From Clostridiales bacterium UBA1316 (GTDB lineage Bacteria > Bacillota > Clostridia > Oscillospirales > Oscillospiraceae), in the NCBI GenBank assembly GCA_002307055.1, contig DBTM01000023.1, positions 1 to 17,484 on the forward strand: a stretch of 17,484 nt of DNA. The letters run 5' to 3'. Below are positions 1-7,484 of the stretch, piece after piece. The notes under the pieces were generated by a model that was not told the origin of the DNA, ran no database searches, and saw only the letters and a program-made list of their open reading frames with translations. Numbering within the stretch: the first letter of the stretch is position 1; every line of letters starts with the position of its first letter. Both the position numbers and the translations under genes were made by a program.

Positions 1-137
1 GTTAATCGCCCCCTCCTACCCGATTCACGTATACAAGCGGGTGGACAGAATATTTACTTGCATCGGTGTACGTAGTAATGTGGAGGCATGAGAGCACCAG
101 ATAGAGACGAGCACGGGTATATATGTGAGGAGGCTTT
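1..137. other. Left-edge leader; possible 3' end of an upstream gene
   Basis: Two + strand frames are open at the left edge. One ends at the TAG at 73-75 and the other at the TGA at 89-91. Either could be the last codons of an upstream gene, which by phage gene order would be the terminase large subunit, but neither tail is recognisable. A 17-codon ORF from the ATG at 88 overlaps the next start (the TGA at 139-141 lies within ATGA), but its GGAGG is only one base from the ATG, so it is probably not translated. The ribosome site for the gene at 138 is GAGGAGG at 127-133. No clear promoter was seen. Confidence 0.3.
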
Positions 138-470
138 ATGATATCGGTTGTTTTGTTGACAAAAATTATTGGCGGTATTTGCCTCATGATGAGTTGGGTC
201 TTCATGCTTTTCAATATCCGGAGGATGCGCCGGGAGCTTGTTTGTCTGCGGGAAGCTTACGATGAGCGGCTGACGGCAATGGCGGAGGCAGTTGCAGCGA
301 TGGGGGATACGGATGAGCCGGACGATAACAGCCTGGCTGAGGCTAAACGCAAGGCTCTGGAGGCGGAGCGGCGTTTTACTGAAGGTGTCGCGAGCATCCT
401 GAATTTCAACGCGCCACTTTCAGGCGAACAGACCAGCGGCTGCGAAATGACTGGAAAGAAGGGTGAATAG
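138..470 (+). CDS. Small membrane-anchored coiled-coil phage protein
   Basis: A 110-residue protein of unknown function. Residues about 3-25 form one hydrophobic helix (SVVLLTKIIGGICLMMSWVF), followed by an Arg-rich stretch (NIRRMRR) that would keep the rest of the chain in the cytoplasm, then an acidic, Ala/Glu-rich region likely to form a coiled coil (about 31-90). The motif EGVASILNFN near the end resembles endings I associate with small proteins encoded just before the portal gene in clostridial phages. GAGGAGG at 127-133 lies four bases before the ATG. The stop codon shares one base with the GTG start of the portal gene (TAGTG at 468-472), which suggests translational coupling. An accessory role in head assembly is only a guess from position. 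Confidence 0.7.
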   Translation: MISVVLLTKIIGGICLMMSWVFMLFNIRRMRRELVCLREAYDERLTAMAEAVAAMGDTDEPDDNSLAEAKRKALEAERRFTEGVASILNFNAPLSGEQTSGCEMTGKKGE

Positions 471-2227
471 TGGCGAACAAGAAAAACGCGGACTGTGAAA
501 GTGTTTGGAAGGAATACCAGAAGGGGTTCGGTTTTAATACGCAGCAGGGACTTTACAATAACGTCCGTACGAACGAAAACTTTTTCATCGGGAAGCAGTG
601 GGAGGGTGTGGAGGCCAACGGACTGCCGACGCCGGTATTTAACTTTTTGAAGCGGGTCGTGCTTTTTACGGTTGCCGGGATTTCATCGAACAACATCAAG
701 ATGCAGGCCTCCGCGCTGAGCAACGCCGCGGATGTACAGGACATAGACGCCGTAATGGACGCTGTCAACAAAGAATTCGGCGCGTTGTTTGAGATGAATA
801 AAATAGCCAATCTGCTGCGGGAATATTTGCGGAACGCCGCTGTCGACGGTGACGGCTGTACATACACCTACTGGAACCCTGAGGTTGACACCGGCCATCC
901 TGTAAAGGGTGCGATTGTGACGGAGATTATTGAAAACACGCGCGTCTTTTTCGGCAATGTCAACGACCGGCGCGTTCAGAAGCAGCCGTATATTATTATC
1001 ACAAGCCGCGAAATGCTCACGGAGCTGCGCGAACGCGCGCAGGAAAACGGCTGCGACAATACCGACGCCATCACGGCGGATACGGATGACCGCAATATGA
1101 ATCCGGAAAATCTGTCGGACGACAAGGTGACCGTATTGCTTCGGCTGTGGCGGAATAAGGAGACCGATACTATCTGGGGTATCGAAACGACCAAAAATGC
1201 CGTCATCCGGGAGCCGTGGGATACAGGGCTGTCGCTCTACCCCGTGACGTGGCTCAACTGGGATTATGTTCAGGACAGCTACCACGGTATGGCGATGATT
1301 TCAGGCCTTATCCCGAACCAGGTTTTTATCAACAAGCTGTTCGCCATGAGCATGATTTCACTGATGACAACGGCATATCCAAAAATTGTTTACGATAAAA
1401 CACGCGTACAGAAATGGGATAACCGTGTCGGCGCGGCAATTCCGGTCAACGGCGGGGATGTGAATAACGTCGCGCGGATCATCGACCCGGCGCAGATTTC
1501 TCCGCAGATTGCGCAGTTTATCGAGCTGGCGGTCAACTACACGCAGACATTCCTCGGCGCAACGAGCGTGGCGCTCGGCGATACCCGGCCTGACAACACA
1601 TCGGCGATTATCGCCCTGCAGCGGGCGGCGTCTACGCCGAGCGAGCTGACAAAGCAGAACCTTTATGAGAGTCTCGAGGATTTGGGACGCATCTATATTG
1701 ATTTTATGGCGAATTACTACGGGACGCGGCAGGTGCTTGTGGACCAGCCGGAGGGCTTTGCACCTGTCGCGGCGATGGCGAAGGTTCCGCAGGGAGACAA
1801 GCTGCCGATACAATTCGATTTTGCACGGCTGAAGGCACTGTATTTATCCATCAAGCTCGACGTCGGCGCGTCAGCCTATTGGAGCGAAATCGCTTCCATG
1901 CAGACGCTTGACAACCTGCTTGTCCAGGGAAAGATCGACCTGATTGATTATTTGGACCGTGTGCCGAACGGCTACATCAGCAAGCAGCAGGAGCTGATTG
2001 ATAAGCTCAAAGCAGCCAAGGATACGCAGAACGCGCAGGTAATGCAGCGGCTTCAGGGATCGCAGAGCCCTGAGGGATCTGCGATCCCTTTGGTACCCGC
2101 GGGCGCGGGCAATAGCGGTGTCGGCGCCGGTCAGGTGATAGCGACCGGCGCGCCCGCCGCCATTCCAACGCGCAGCGGTTATGGCACGCTGCAGCGCGCG
2201 ATTAATAAGGCGGGGATAGAACGGTGA
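470..2227 (+). CDS. Phage portal protein
   Basis: A 585-residue portal: the dodecameric ring at one capsid vertex through which DNA is packed and released. The N-terminal segment (residues about 15-60, including QQGLYNN, FFIGKQWEGV and PTPVFNFLKRVV) and the central region with NYTQTFLGATSVALGD followed by an Ile/Ala helix match my memory of portals from gut podovirus-like phages. The length suits the P22-like/podoviral class. It starts at a GTG overlapping the previous stop by one base, with AAGAAGGG just upstream. The last 60 or so residues are Gly/Ala/Pro/Ser-rich and probably disordered. A 35-bp perfect palindrome is embedded in that tail (codons about 529-540) and looks like an in-frame insertion. 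Codon use is GC-rich with CGN arginines, like the scaffold and capsid genes and unlike the genes after 4440. Confidence 0.85.
   Translation: MANKKNADCESVWKEYQKGFGFNTQQGLYNNVRTNENFFIGKQWEGVEANGLPTPVFNFLKRVVLFTVAGISSNNIKMQASALSNAADVQDIDAVMDAVNKEFGALFEMNKIANLLREYLRNAAVDGDGCTYTYWNPEVDTGHPVKGAIVTEIIENTRVFFGNVNDRRVQKQPYIIITSREMLTELRERAQENGCDNTDAITADTDDRNMNPENLSDDKVTVLLRLWRNKETDTIWGIETTKNAVIREPWDTGLSLYPVTWLNWDYVQDSYHGMAMISGLIPNQVFINKLFAMSMISLMTTAYPKIVYDKTRVQKWDNRVGAAIPVNGGDVNNVARIIDPAQISPQIAQFIELAVNYTQTFLGATSVALGDTRPDNTSAIIALQRAASTPSELTKQNLYESLEDLGRIYIDFMANYYGTRQVLVDQPEGFAPVAAMAKVPQGDKLPIQFDFARLKALYLSIKLDVGASAYWSEIASMQTLDNLLVQGKIDLIDYLDRVPNGYISKQQELIDKLKAAKDTQNAQVMQRLQGSQSPEGSAIPLVPAGAGNSGVGAGQVIATGAPAAIPTRSGYGTLQRAINKAGIER
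2055..2089. repeat. Perfect palindrome inside the portal coding sequence
   Basis: AGGGATCGCAGA at 2055-2066 is matched exactly in reverse complement by TCTGCGATCCCT at 2078-2089. The 11-base loop contains a second palindrome, CCCT-G-AGGG (2068-2076), so the element can fold as a hairpin within a hairpin. It is read through in frame in the low-complexity portal C-terminus. It resembles REP-like palindromic intergenic elements of clostridial genomes, here tolerated inside a gene; that origin is inference. Confidence 0.75.
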
Positions 2228-2269
2228 GCGCGGGGGACGCCCTCAGTCACCTGCGGTGATATCGACGCA

Positions 2270-2339
2270 TGTAGGGCAAGGCTCTGCTCTTGCCTCGTTC
2301 TTCCTGCCACGGCAGCAAGGGCAGAGCCCTTGCCCTACA
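2270..2339. repeat. 70-bp REP/MITE-like imperfect inverted repeat
   Basis: TGTAGGGCAAGGCTCTGCTC begins the left arm (2270-2294), and the right arm (2315-2339) ends with GCAGAGCCCTTGCCCTACA. The arms are reverse complements over about 25 bp with one substitution and one extra C. The 20-base loop contains CTGCC-AC-GGCAG (2304-2315). There is no T-run, so it is unlikely to be an intrinsic terminator. The flanks carry the similar words GATATCGACGCAT (2258-2270) and GATATCGCAT (2351-2360), which might be a diverged target duplication. It occupies the otherwise gene-free gap 2228-2444. Confidence 0.75.
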
Positions 2340-2444
2340 GGAAACAGCGAGATATCGCATCCGTAAAACAACAAATGTGCACATGGGGCAACACCAGCCC
2401 TTTGGCAATAAAATCGCCCAACCATAGGCGAGAAAGGAATTCAT

Positions 2445-3284
2445 ATGGATGAGGAAAACATAGCTCAGGCGGATCCGGACGAAACAGAGGCGGACGTTGA
2501 TTTCGGGGAGATTGATGCGGATTGGAACAATCTGCCGGAGGACAAGCTCGGCGCTGACACGCCGGAGGACGAAGATGAGCAGGGGCAGGGCAGCGGGACT
2601 GACAGTGCAGCGGAAGGCGGCAAGACGGACGCGGGGATCGACAGGCGGGAAGCCGACCAGAGCTTTACGCTCAAGCATCTCAGCGAGGTCAAGACCGTCG
2701 GACGCGATGAGGTTGTCGCGTTAGCCCAAAAGGGGATGGATTACGACAGGATACGAGGAAAGTACGACGAGGCGAATGCCGAGCTCGCAAAATCCGGTGA
2801 CGCTGCTGCCTTGGTCAAGGAGCTTGCGGCGCTGCAGGGCATTACGGCTGAACAGCTTATAGACGCCGCGCGCGTGCAAATGCTCGTGCAAAAACACGGC
2901 GTACAGCCGGAATATGCCATCGAACAGGTTGGAGCGATGCGTGACCAGAGGAACGGTATGGAACCGGCGATGAGAGATAAAACGCCGGATGAAATCGCTG
3001 TCGAGCGCGCGTTCACTGAAAAGCGGCATAACGATATCAGCGAATTTTTCGCCGAATACGGTATCGGCATCGATCCGAAATCCATACCGCCCGAGGTTTG
3101 GCGCTCGGTCGAGAGCGGCAAGACACTGCTCAGTGCTTACCAGGCCTGGGAACTCAAAAAGCTCAGGCTTGAAAGCAGCGCGTCCAAAAAAAACGCGGAA
3201 AACAAGACAAGGTCCGCAGGCTCGCGCCAGACCGCCGGTTACCGGCAGCGCGACGAGATCACGGACAGCTGGTATGACGATTAA
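2445..3284 (+). CDS. Capsid scaffolding protein (probable)
   Basis: A 279-residue protein between portal and major capsid genes, the usual place for a scaffold, the internal core around which the shell assembles and which later leaves. The N-terminal 60 residues are strongly acidic (many Asp/Glu, for example DEDEQGQGS). A motif near residues 73-105 (FTLKHLSEVKTVGRDEVVAL, then AQKGMDYDRIRGKYDE) is of a type common in clostridial phage scaffolds. The middle is helical and Ala/Glu-rich. The C-terminus is basic (KKLRLESSASKKNAENKTRS) before a short acidic end, as in scaffolds that bind the shell through a basic tail. AGAAAGGA lies seven bases before the ATG. The assignment rests on position and composition, with no catalytic motif to confirm it. 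Confidence 0.72.
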   Translation: MDEENIAQADPDETEADVDFGEIDADWNNLPEDKLGADTPEDEDEQGQGSGTDSAAEGGKTDAGIDRREADQSFTLKHLSEVKTVGRDEVVALAQKGMDYDRIRGKYDEANAELAKSGDAAALVKELAALQGITAEQLIDAARVQMLVQKHGVQPEYAIEQVGAMRDQRNGMEPAMRDKTPDEIAVERAFTEKRHNDISEFFAEYGIGIDPKSIPPEVWRSVESGKTLLSAYQAWELKKLRLESSASKKNAENKTRSAGSRQTAGYRQRDEITDSWYDD

Positions 3285-3337
3285 AAGCTTTATTAAAGAT
3301 CACAGGGCAATCATAGATCGCTGTGGGGAGGAAAAAT

Positions 3338-4402
3338 ATGTCTGTTAATCTAACAACTAAATACGCATCGCTCATTGCAGAGCGTTTCAAGGGCCAGTCT
3401 ATTACGGATTCCTACGCGGGAAAAAAGTACGATTTTGACGGGGCGCAGAGCGTCAAAATCTATACGGTGGACAAGGTCGCGCTCGGCGACTATTCGCGAA
3501 CAGCCAACGGCGGACGCTTCGGCACAGTAGCGGAGCTCGGCGATACCGTCCAGACCCTGACGATGAGCCAGGATAAGGCTTTCACCTTTTCCATCGACCA
3601 CGGGAACGCGGAGGATCAGTTTAATATCAAGCACTGCAACGAGCAGCTGAAATCCAACTGGGACGAGGTCTGCACACCGGCAATCGACATATACCGCCTG
3701 TCCAAATGGGCAAACGGAGCGGGACTCGGGCTCCTCAACGGTACCGCGCTCACCAATACCACGGTTATGCGTGCCATTATGCTCGCGAGTGCCAATATGA
3801 ACAACAAGCTGGTGCCGAAGAAAAACCGCGTGCTGCTCATCGCCGAATCGGTCTATATCGAGACAAAGCTCTCAACCGAGATTATCGGCATTGACTCGCT
3901 TGGAGAAGAGGCGGTCAAAAACGGCGTTGTCGGACGCATCGACGGGATGGATGTCGTACCGGTGGTAGACAGCTACCTGCCTGCCGGTGTCAATTTCATC
4001 ATCAAGTACAAGGACGCGACGGTTGACCCGATGAAGCTCAAGACGCTGCGTGTCCAGAAAAACCCGCTCGGTTATGACGCCGATGTCGGCGAGTGCCGTT
4101 TCTATCACGACTCTTTCGTGCTGGATCCAAAAATAAACGGTATCTATGTCCACGCGAAATCCGGTATGCTGTCTCTCACGCTTGCCAACTCCAATACCGT
4201 TGCATTTACATCCGCCAACGCTACAGGTGTCAAGTACACCACAGACGGCACCAACCCCAAAACTTCTGCTACGGCTACCACGGTACTTGCGGCGGCGTTT
4301 ACTTCGAGCGCGCCGGTTCTCACCGCGGGCCAGACCTGCCGCGCCTACGCATACGCCACAGGTTATGTAAACAGCGCGGTTATGGAGCAGACATACGCAT
4401 AA
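3338..4402 (+). CDS. Major capsid protein with C-terminal Ig/chitobiase-like domain
   Basis: A 354-residue shell protein, predicted HK97 fold. Residues 1-270 form the shell part; it contains stretches typical of podoviral-type capsid proteins (NRVLLIAESVYIETK, GRIDGMDVVPV, ECRFYHDSFVLDPK). Residues about 279-354 form an added beta domain whose pattern VKYTTDGTNPKTS plus AYAYATGYVNSAV matches the chitobiase/beta-hexosaminidase C-terminal type (CHB_HEX_C) of Ig-like fold. Such domains on capsid proteins are thought to face outward and bind carbohydrate or mucus. The frame is open from a GTG at 3323, but GGGGAGG (3325-3331) lies six bases before the ATG at 3338, so 3338 is the start. It is GC-rich in codon use like the two genes upstream. 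A UUCG hairpin follows directly. Confidence 0.85.
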   Translation: MSVNLTTKYASLIAERFKGQSITDSYAGKKYDFDGAQSVKIYTVDKVALGDYSRTANGGRFGTVAELGDTVQTLTMSQDKAFTFSIDHGNAEDQFNIKHCNEQLKSNWDEVCTPAIDIYRLSKWANGAGLGLLNGTALTNTTVMRAIMLASANMNNKLVPKKNRVLLIAESVYIETKLSTEIIGIDSLGEEAVKNGVVGRIDGMDVVPVVDSYLPAGVNFIIKYKDATVDPMKLKTLRVQKNPLGYDADVGECRFYHDSFVLDPKINGIYVHAKSGMLSLTLANSNTVAFTSANATGVKYTTDGTNPKTSATATTVLAAAFTSSAPVLTAGQTCRAYAYATGYVNSAVMEQTYA

Positions 4403-4406
4403 TAAC

Positions 4407-4424
4407 AGGGGGCTTCGGCCCCCT
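4407..4424 (+). terminator. UUCG hairpin after capsid gene (attenuator-like)
   Basis: AGGGGGC-TTCG-GCCCCCT forms a perfect 7-bp GC stem closed by a UUCG tetraloop, five bases after the capsid stop. It is followed by CCCTTAAGGAG with no T-run, and the next gene's ribosome site starts six bases later. It more likely protects the capsid mRNA 3' end or causes partial termination than fully stopping transcription. Confidence 0.55.
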
Positions 4425-4440
4425 CCCTTAAGGAGATATT

Positions 4441-4869
4441 ATGGCAGCGACAACGACAGCTCAAATGATATTTGATTTAGCCATGACTTTATCGGACAAC
4501 CTTGTTGAAGGATTGTCGGATGTGACGGCGAATGCCGACTATAAGTACAGAAGCCTCGCGCTGATAAATTCAAGAGCAAAGGAATTGTACAGATATTCAG
4601 ATTCGGCGGTGCCGGACGGTCTTGTAAGGCCGAATTTTATATCGGTAACAACATTTTCTGAGTTTCTTGATTTAGATGACGGTTTGGCAATGGGGGTTCT
4701 GCCTCATGGCTTGGTTTCCGATTTGTTCTCGGTAGAAAATCCGTCATTGTCAAACAGGGAAGAAGCAAGATATAACGAAACGCTTGAAAAATTCAGAAAT
4801 TTCCCCAAAGCGTGGGAAGCCATTACGGATGAATATGGAATTACAGACTATTCGGATGCGGGTGATTAA
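4441..4869 (+). CDS. Head-tail connector/adaptor-like protein
   Basis: A 142-residue, mostly helical acidic protein between the major capsid and the tail nozzle genes, where podoviruses encode the adaptor that docks under the portal. Visible segments: an N-terminal helix (TTAQMIFDLAMTLSDNLVEG), a Tyr/Arg-rich helix (YKYRSLALINSRAKELYRYS), and a C-terminal helix (REEARYNETLEKFRNFPKAW). No enzyme motif is present. AAGGAG (4430-4435) lies five bases before the ATG. The stop TAA directly abuts the ATG of the next gene (TAAATG), so the two are probably translated together. From this gene on, arginine codons are often AGA/AGG and the third positions richer in A/T, in contrast to the capsid gene. 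The role rests on position and helical character. Confidence 0.6.
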   Translation: MAATTTAQMIFDLAMTLSDNLVEGLSDVTANADYKYRSLALINSRAKELYRYSDSAVPDGLVRPNFISVTTFSEFLDLDDGLAMGVLPHGLVSDLFSVENPSLSNREEARYNETLEKFRNFPKAWEAITDEYGITDYSDAGD

Positions 4870-7230
4870 ATGGCTCAAATGCAAGTATCGGCTGATAAAA
4901 TATTTCAAATAAATAAATTTATCGGCGTTAACGAGAACCCGGACGGAGATACAAAGCTAAAAATGTCGGAAATGTCTGAAATGACAAACTTTAAGGTCAC
5001 AAACGACGGGAGCTTGCAGATCCGGCCCGGCACACAGGACATTGCAAATCTTGCCCTGACTTCAAATATAACAACATCCACAACAGCGACAACGGTAAAA
5101 TCCGACGTCGGTTCTCCGACGAGCACCTTTACCGCGTATCCGGGAATTGGTATATCAACAGGCGGTGTATTAACGCTCAGCGGAACTCCCGTGACAGTCA
5201 TGTCTTCTAATATTACAGGTTACACGAATTATTATTATCAGGACGACCTGGGAGCAATTTATAAAATCGGGACTTGTACGTTTACAGCAGCCGAGGGTAC
5301 GCGTGTACAGGGAGGTTCGATAATTCTTGGAACCACAGTATATATTCCAAGAGTGGGGGGCACTATCACCTCATACCCCAGCGTGGAAATAGTGGACGGC
5401 GCTGTTGTCGGGTATGGCACATCATCTACGGTTACGCAATCTTCGCTTATTGGACGGTACGCTGACCTGATGCCTCCCTATTGCCTTTTTTATGTCACAG
5501 CCTATGAATTGGTTGAAATCCCCCGCGTTATTTCTGGGTATCCGGTGATGGTACCAACAGATGTTTACACATGCAACCCGGTTGGATACGCCGGTGAGGA
5601 TGCCTATAATTGGGACTTTTACCTTACGACGATAACGACGAACCCTACAGATATACAGGTAAAATGCCTGTGGTCTGGAATCGTTAACAGCTCAAGCCAT
5701 ATCATGGCTGCGTGTAACGGAAAGTTATGGTCACTTACGGAGTCTAATGGGGTTTGGACAAAAACAAACGTCGGCAGCATTACAACAACAGGCAAAGTAA
5801 ATATGTTTGGGTTTAATAACTACCTTTACATCCAAGACGGCGAGTATAAGAGATGGGACGGCGCTACGCTGCTTACCGTGCCGGGATATGTGCCTTTGGT
5901 AGCAACTGGAGTCCTTTATTCAGGCGGGGGCACGCAGCGGCAAAGAGTTAATATGCTGAATGGGAAAAGAAGAATATGGATTTCACCGGATGGAACGCAT
6001 TCGACTTTTCAACTGCCGGAGGTTGCCTTATCCAGTATAGATTATCATACTCTAGTTGCAACAGGCGTAAGCGTTTCAATATCCTCAACCGATTTGACCA
6101 ATGGTACTATTACCTTCAGTTCTGCCCCGGCAGCAGGTGTAAATACGATAGAAATAGGGTATACGGTATCCTCAACCATCTCAAATCCTTTACGCGCCAA
6201 GGTCACGGCAATGACTCTTGCCGAAACATTCAACGGTACGCAGGACAGCCGCGTTTTCATCTACGGAAACGGGACAAACAAGGCGTATTACAGCGATTTG
6301 GATTATAACGGAATAGCCACAGCAGAATACTTCCCCGATTTGAACGAAATGCAGGTAGGTTTCTCTGACGCTCAGTTAACGAGCATGATCCGGCATTACG
6401 ACAGGCTATTGGCGTTTAAGCCAAACTCAGCCTTCAGTATACGATACGACACAATCACCCTGGCGTCCGGAGATGTTACAGCGGGGTTTTACTGCACTCC
6501 CGTAAGCAAAGAAATAGGGAGCATAGGCCCTGCACAAGTTGTGGACAACCATCCGAGGACTTTAGACGGGCGTTCAATATACGAGTGGGTGGCGACGACT
6601 TCAAGCGGGAATATCACGTCAGACCAGCGGAACGCCAACAGGATATCTCAAAAGGTTGAAACAACTTTGCGGGAATTAGATTTTACAAAAGCGTACACCT
6701 TCTACGACAAAATAAACCACGAGTATTATGTCGTGGAAAACGGAATCGCTATTGTTCAAAATACGGCAATATCCCGCACTTCTTCAAATCCTTACGGAGT
6801 TTGGTACATATATCGAGACTTCCCTGCAACGAGCATGGTTGTCTACGAGGACGACTTGTATTTCGGGACTGCCACAGGGTATGTAAAAAGAGTTTCCAGA
6901 GACTATTTCCACGATTCAGGCACCGAAATTACAGCCTTTTGCAAATCCGGTGATATGGATTTTGATGCCGAAATGCGGCTGAAAAACTCCCCTCAAATGT
7001 GGGTATCCCTTTTGGATGAAACCGATTCGTCAATTAAGGTTTCTGTTGAAACAGAAGGTGTTGAAACGGAAGCGATAACTCTAGTTCCGAACATAAAGGA
7101 AGTTAAAAGATGCAGGATTAAGGCGAAAGATTTTGCACGTTACAAGCTGATCTTCAGATCAGTACCATTCAAAACGGCAACGATACTCGGCGCTGATATC
7201 CAAGTCAGCTACGCAGGAAATATAAAATAG
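4870..7230 (+). CDS. Tail nozzle/hub (tail tubular B-like) structural protein
   Basis: A 786-residue, beta-strand-rich protein without transmembrane segments or enzyme motifs. The N-terminal pattern (residues about 10-55: FIGVNENPDG, then SEMTNFKVTNDGSLQIRPGT) is typical of large podoviral tail proteins that sit below the adaptor and close the short tail (the T7 gp12 nozzle and P22 gp10 hub role). Repeated short strand-turn blocks such as NGKLWSLTESNGVW, YLYIQDGEYKRWDG and RLLAFKPNSAFSIRYD suggest a propeller-like core. It begins directly after the previous stop codon. The stop TAG is embedded in AGGAGG, the ribosome site of the next gene at 7241. The fold is inferred; the exact counterpart in known phages was not determined. 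Confidence 0.7.
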   Translation: MAQMQVSADKIFQINKFIGVNENPDGDTKLKMSEMSEMTNFKVTNDGSLQIRPGTQDIANLALTSNITTSTTATTVKSDVGSPTSTFTAYPGIGISTGGVLTLSGTPVTVMSSNITGYTNYYYQDDLGAIYKIGTCTFTAAEGTRVQGGSIILGTTVYIPRVGGTITSYPSVEIVDGAVVGYGTSSTVTQSSLIGRYADLMPPYCLFYVTAYELVEIPRVISGYPVMVPTDVYTCNPVGYAGEDAYNWDFYLTTITTNPTDIQVKCLWSGIVNSSSHIMAACNGKLWSLTESNGVWTKTNVGSITTTGKVNMFGFNNYLYIQDGEYKRWDGATLLTVPGYVPLVATGVLYSGGGTQRQRVNMLNGKRRIWISPDGTHSTFQLPEVALSSIDYHTLVATGVSVSISSTDLTNGTITFSSAPAAGVNTIEIGYTVSSTISNPLRAKVTAMTLAETFNGTQDSRVFIYGNGTNKAYYSDLDYNGIATAEYFPDLNEMQVGFSDAQLTSMIRHYDRLLAFKPNSAFSIRYDTITLASGDVTAGFYCTPVSKEIGSIGPAQVVDNHPRTLDGRSIYEWVATTSSGNITSDQRNANRISQKVETTLRELDFTKAYTFYDKINHEYYVVENGIAIVQNTAISRTSSNPYGVWYIYRDFPATSMVVYEDDLYFGTATGYVKRVSRDYFHDSGTEITAFCKSGDMDFDAEMRLKNSPQMWVSLLDETDSSIKVSVETEGVETEAITLVPNIKEVKRCRIKAKDFARYKLIFRSVPFKTATILGADIQVSYAGNIK

Positions 7231-7484
7231 GAGGATAATTATGGCTATAAAATATACGGATATTAGATCAAATCCCGCCCCCGGAGGCGGATACGACATC
7301 GTGACAATCACCGGACTATCTACCGACACAAAACCCGTCCCCCCAACAGCCCTGATCGGCGACGAATCCACCTTCGAAGAGCTGGACACACAAAAGTTTT
7401 TTACTTTCAGTTCTACAAACACAAACCCAGCCACATCAAACGGCTGGTGGGAGATATAACATGGACGCTGGAAAATTAGCAATG
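7231..7484 (+). repeat. Tail-spike cassette repeat, copy A
   Basis: This 254-bp segment covers the ribosome site, the whole 72-residue gene and the first eight codons of spike 1. It aligns without gaps to 9052-9305, with scattered, mostly silent differences in its first two thirds and near-identity toward the end (the last 66 or so bases before the spike ATG are identical). Homology stops sharply just inside the spike gene, at AATTAGCAATG. Confidence 0.9.
7241..7459 (+). CDS. 72-residue tail-spike-associated small protein, copy A
   Basis: A 72-residue protein of unknown function, found twice in this window (the second copy is at 9062). It has a compact, Pro/Gly/Thr-rich sequence (NPAPGGGYDIVTITGLSTDT), a segment TFEELDTQKFFTFSSTN of a type recurring in small phage virion proteins, and ends in GWWEI. 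The ribosome site AGGAGG at 7230-7235 overlaps the previous stop. The codons for WWE (TGGTGGGAG) also serve as the ribosome site of the spike gene, which starts one base after this stop, so the two are tightly coupled. It is probably a small structural partner or adaptor for the spike; that function is inferred only from coupling and co-duplication. Confidence 0.75.
   Translation: MAIKYTDIRSNPAPGGGYDIVTITGLSTDTKPVPPTALIGDESTFEELDTQKFFTFSSTNTNPATSNGWWEI

Noticed and set aside
683..1285. 200-residue - strand open frame within the portal gene
   Set aside because: It lies wholly inside the portal coding sequence. GC-rich third positions keep the opposite strand open; there is no ribosome site and no recognisable content.
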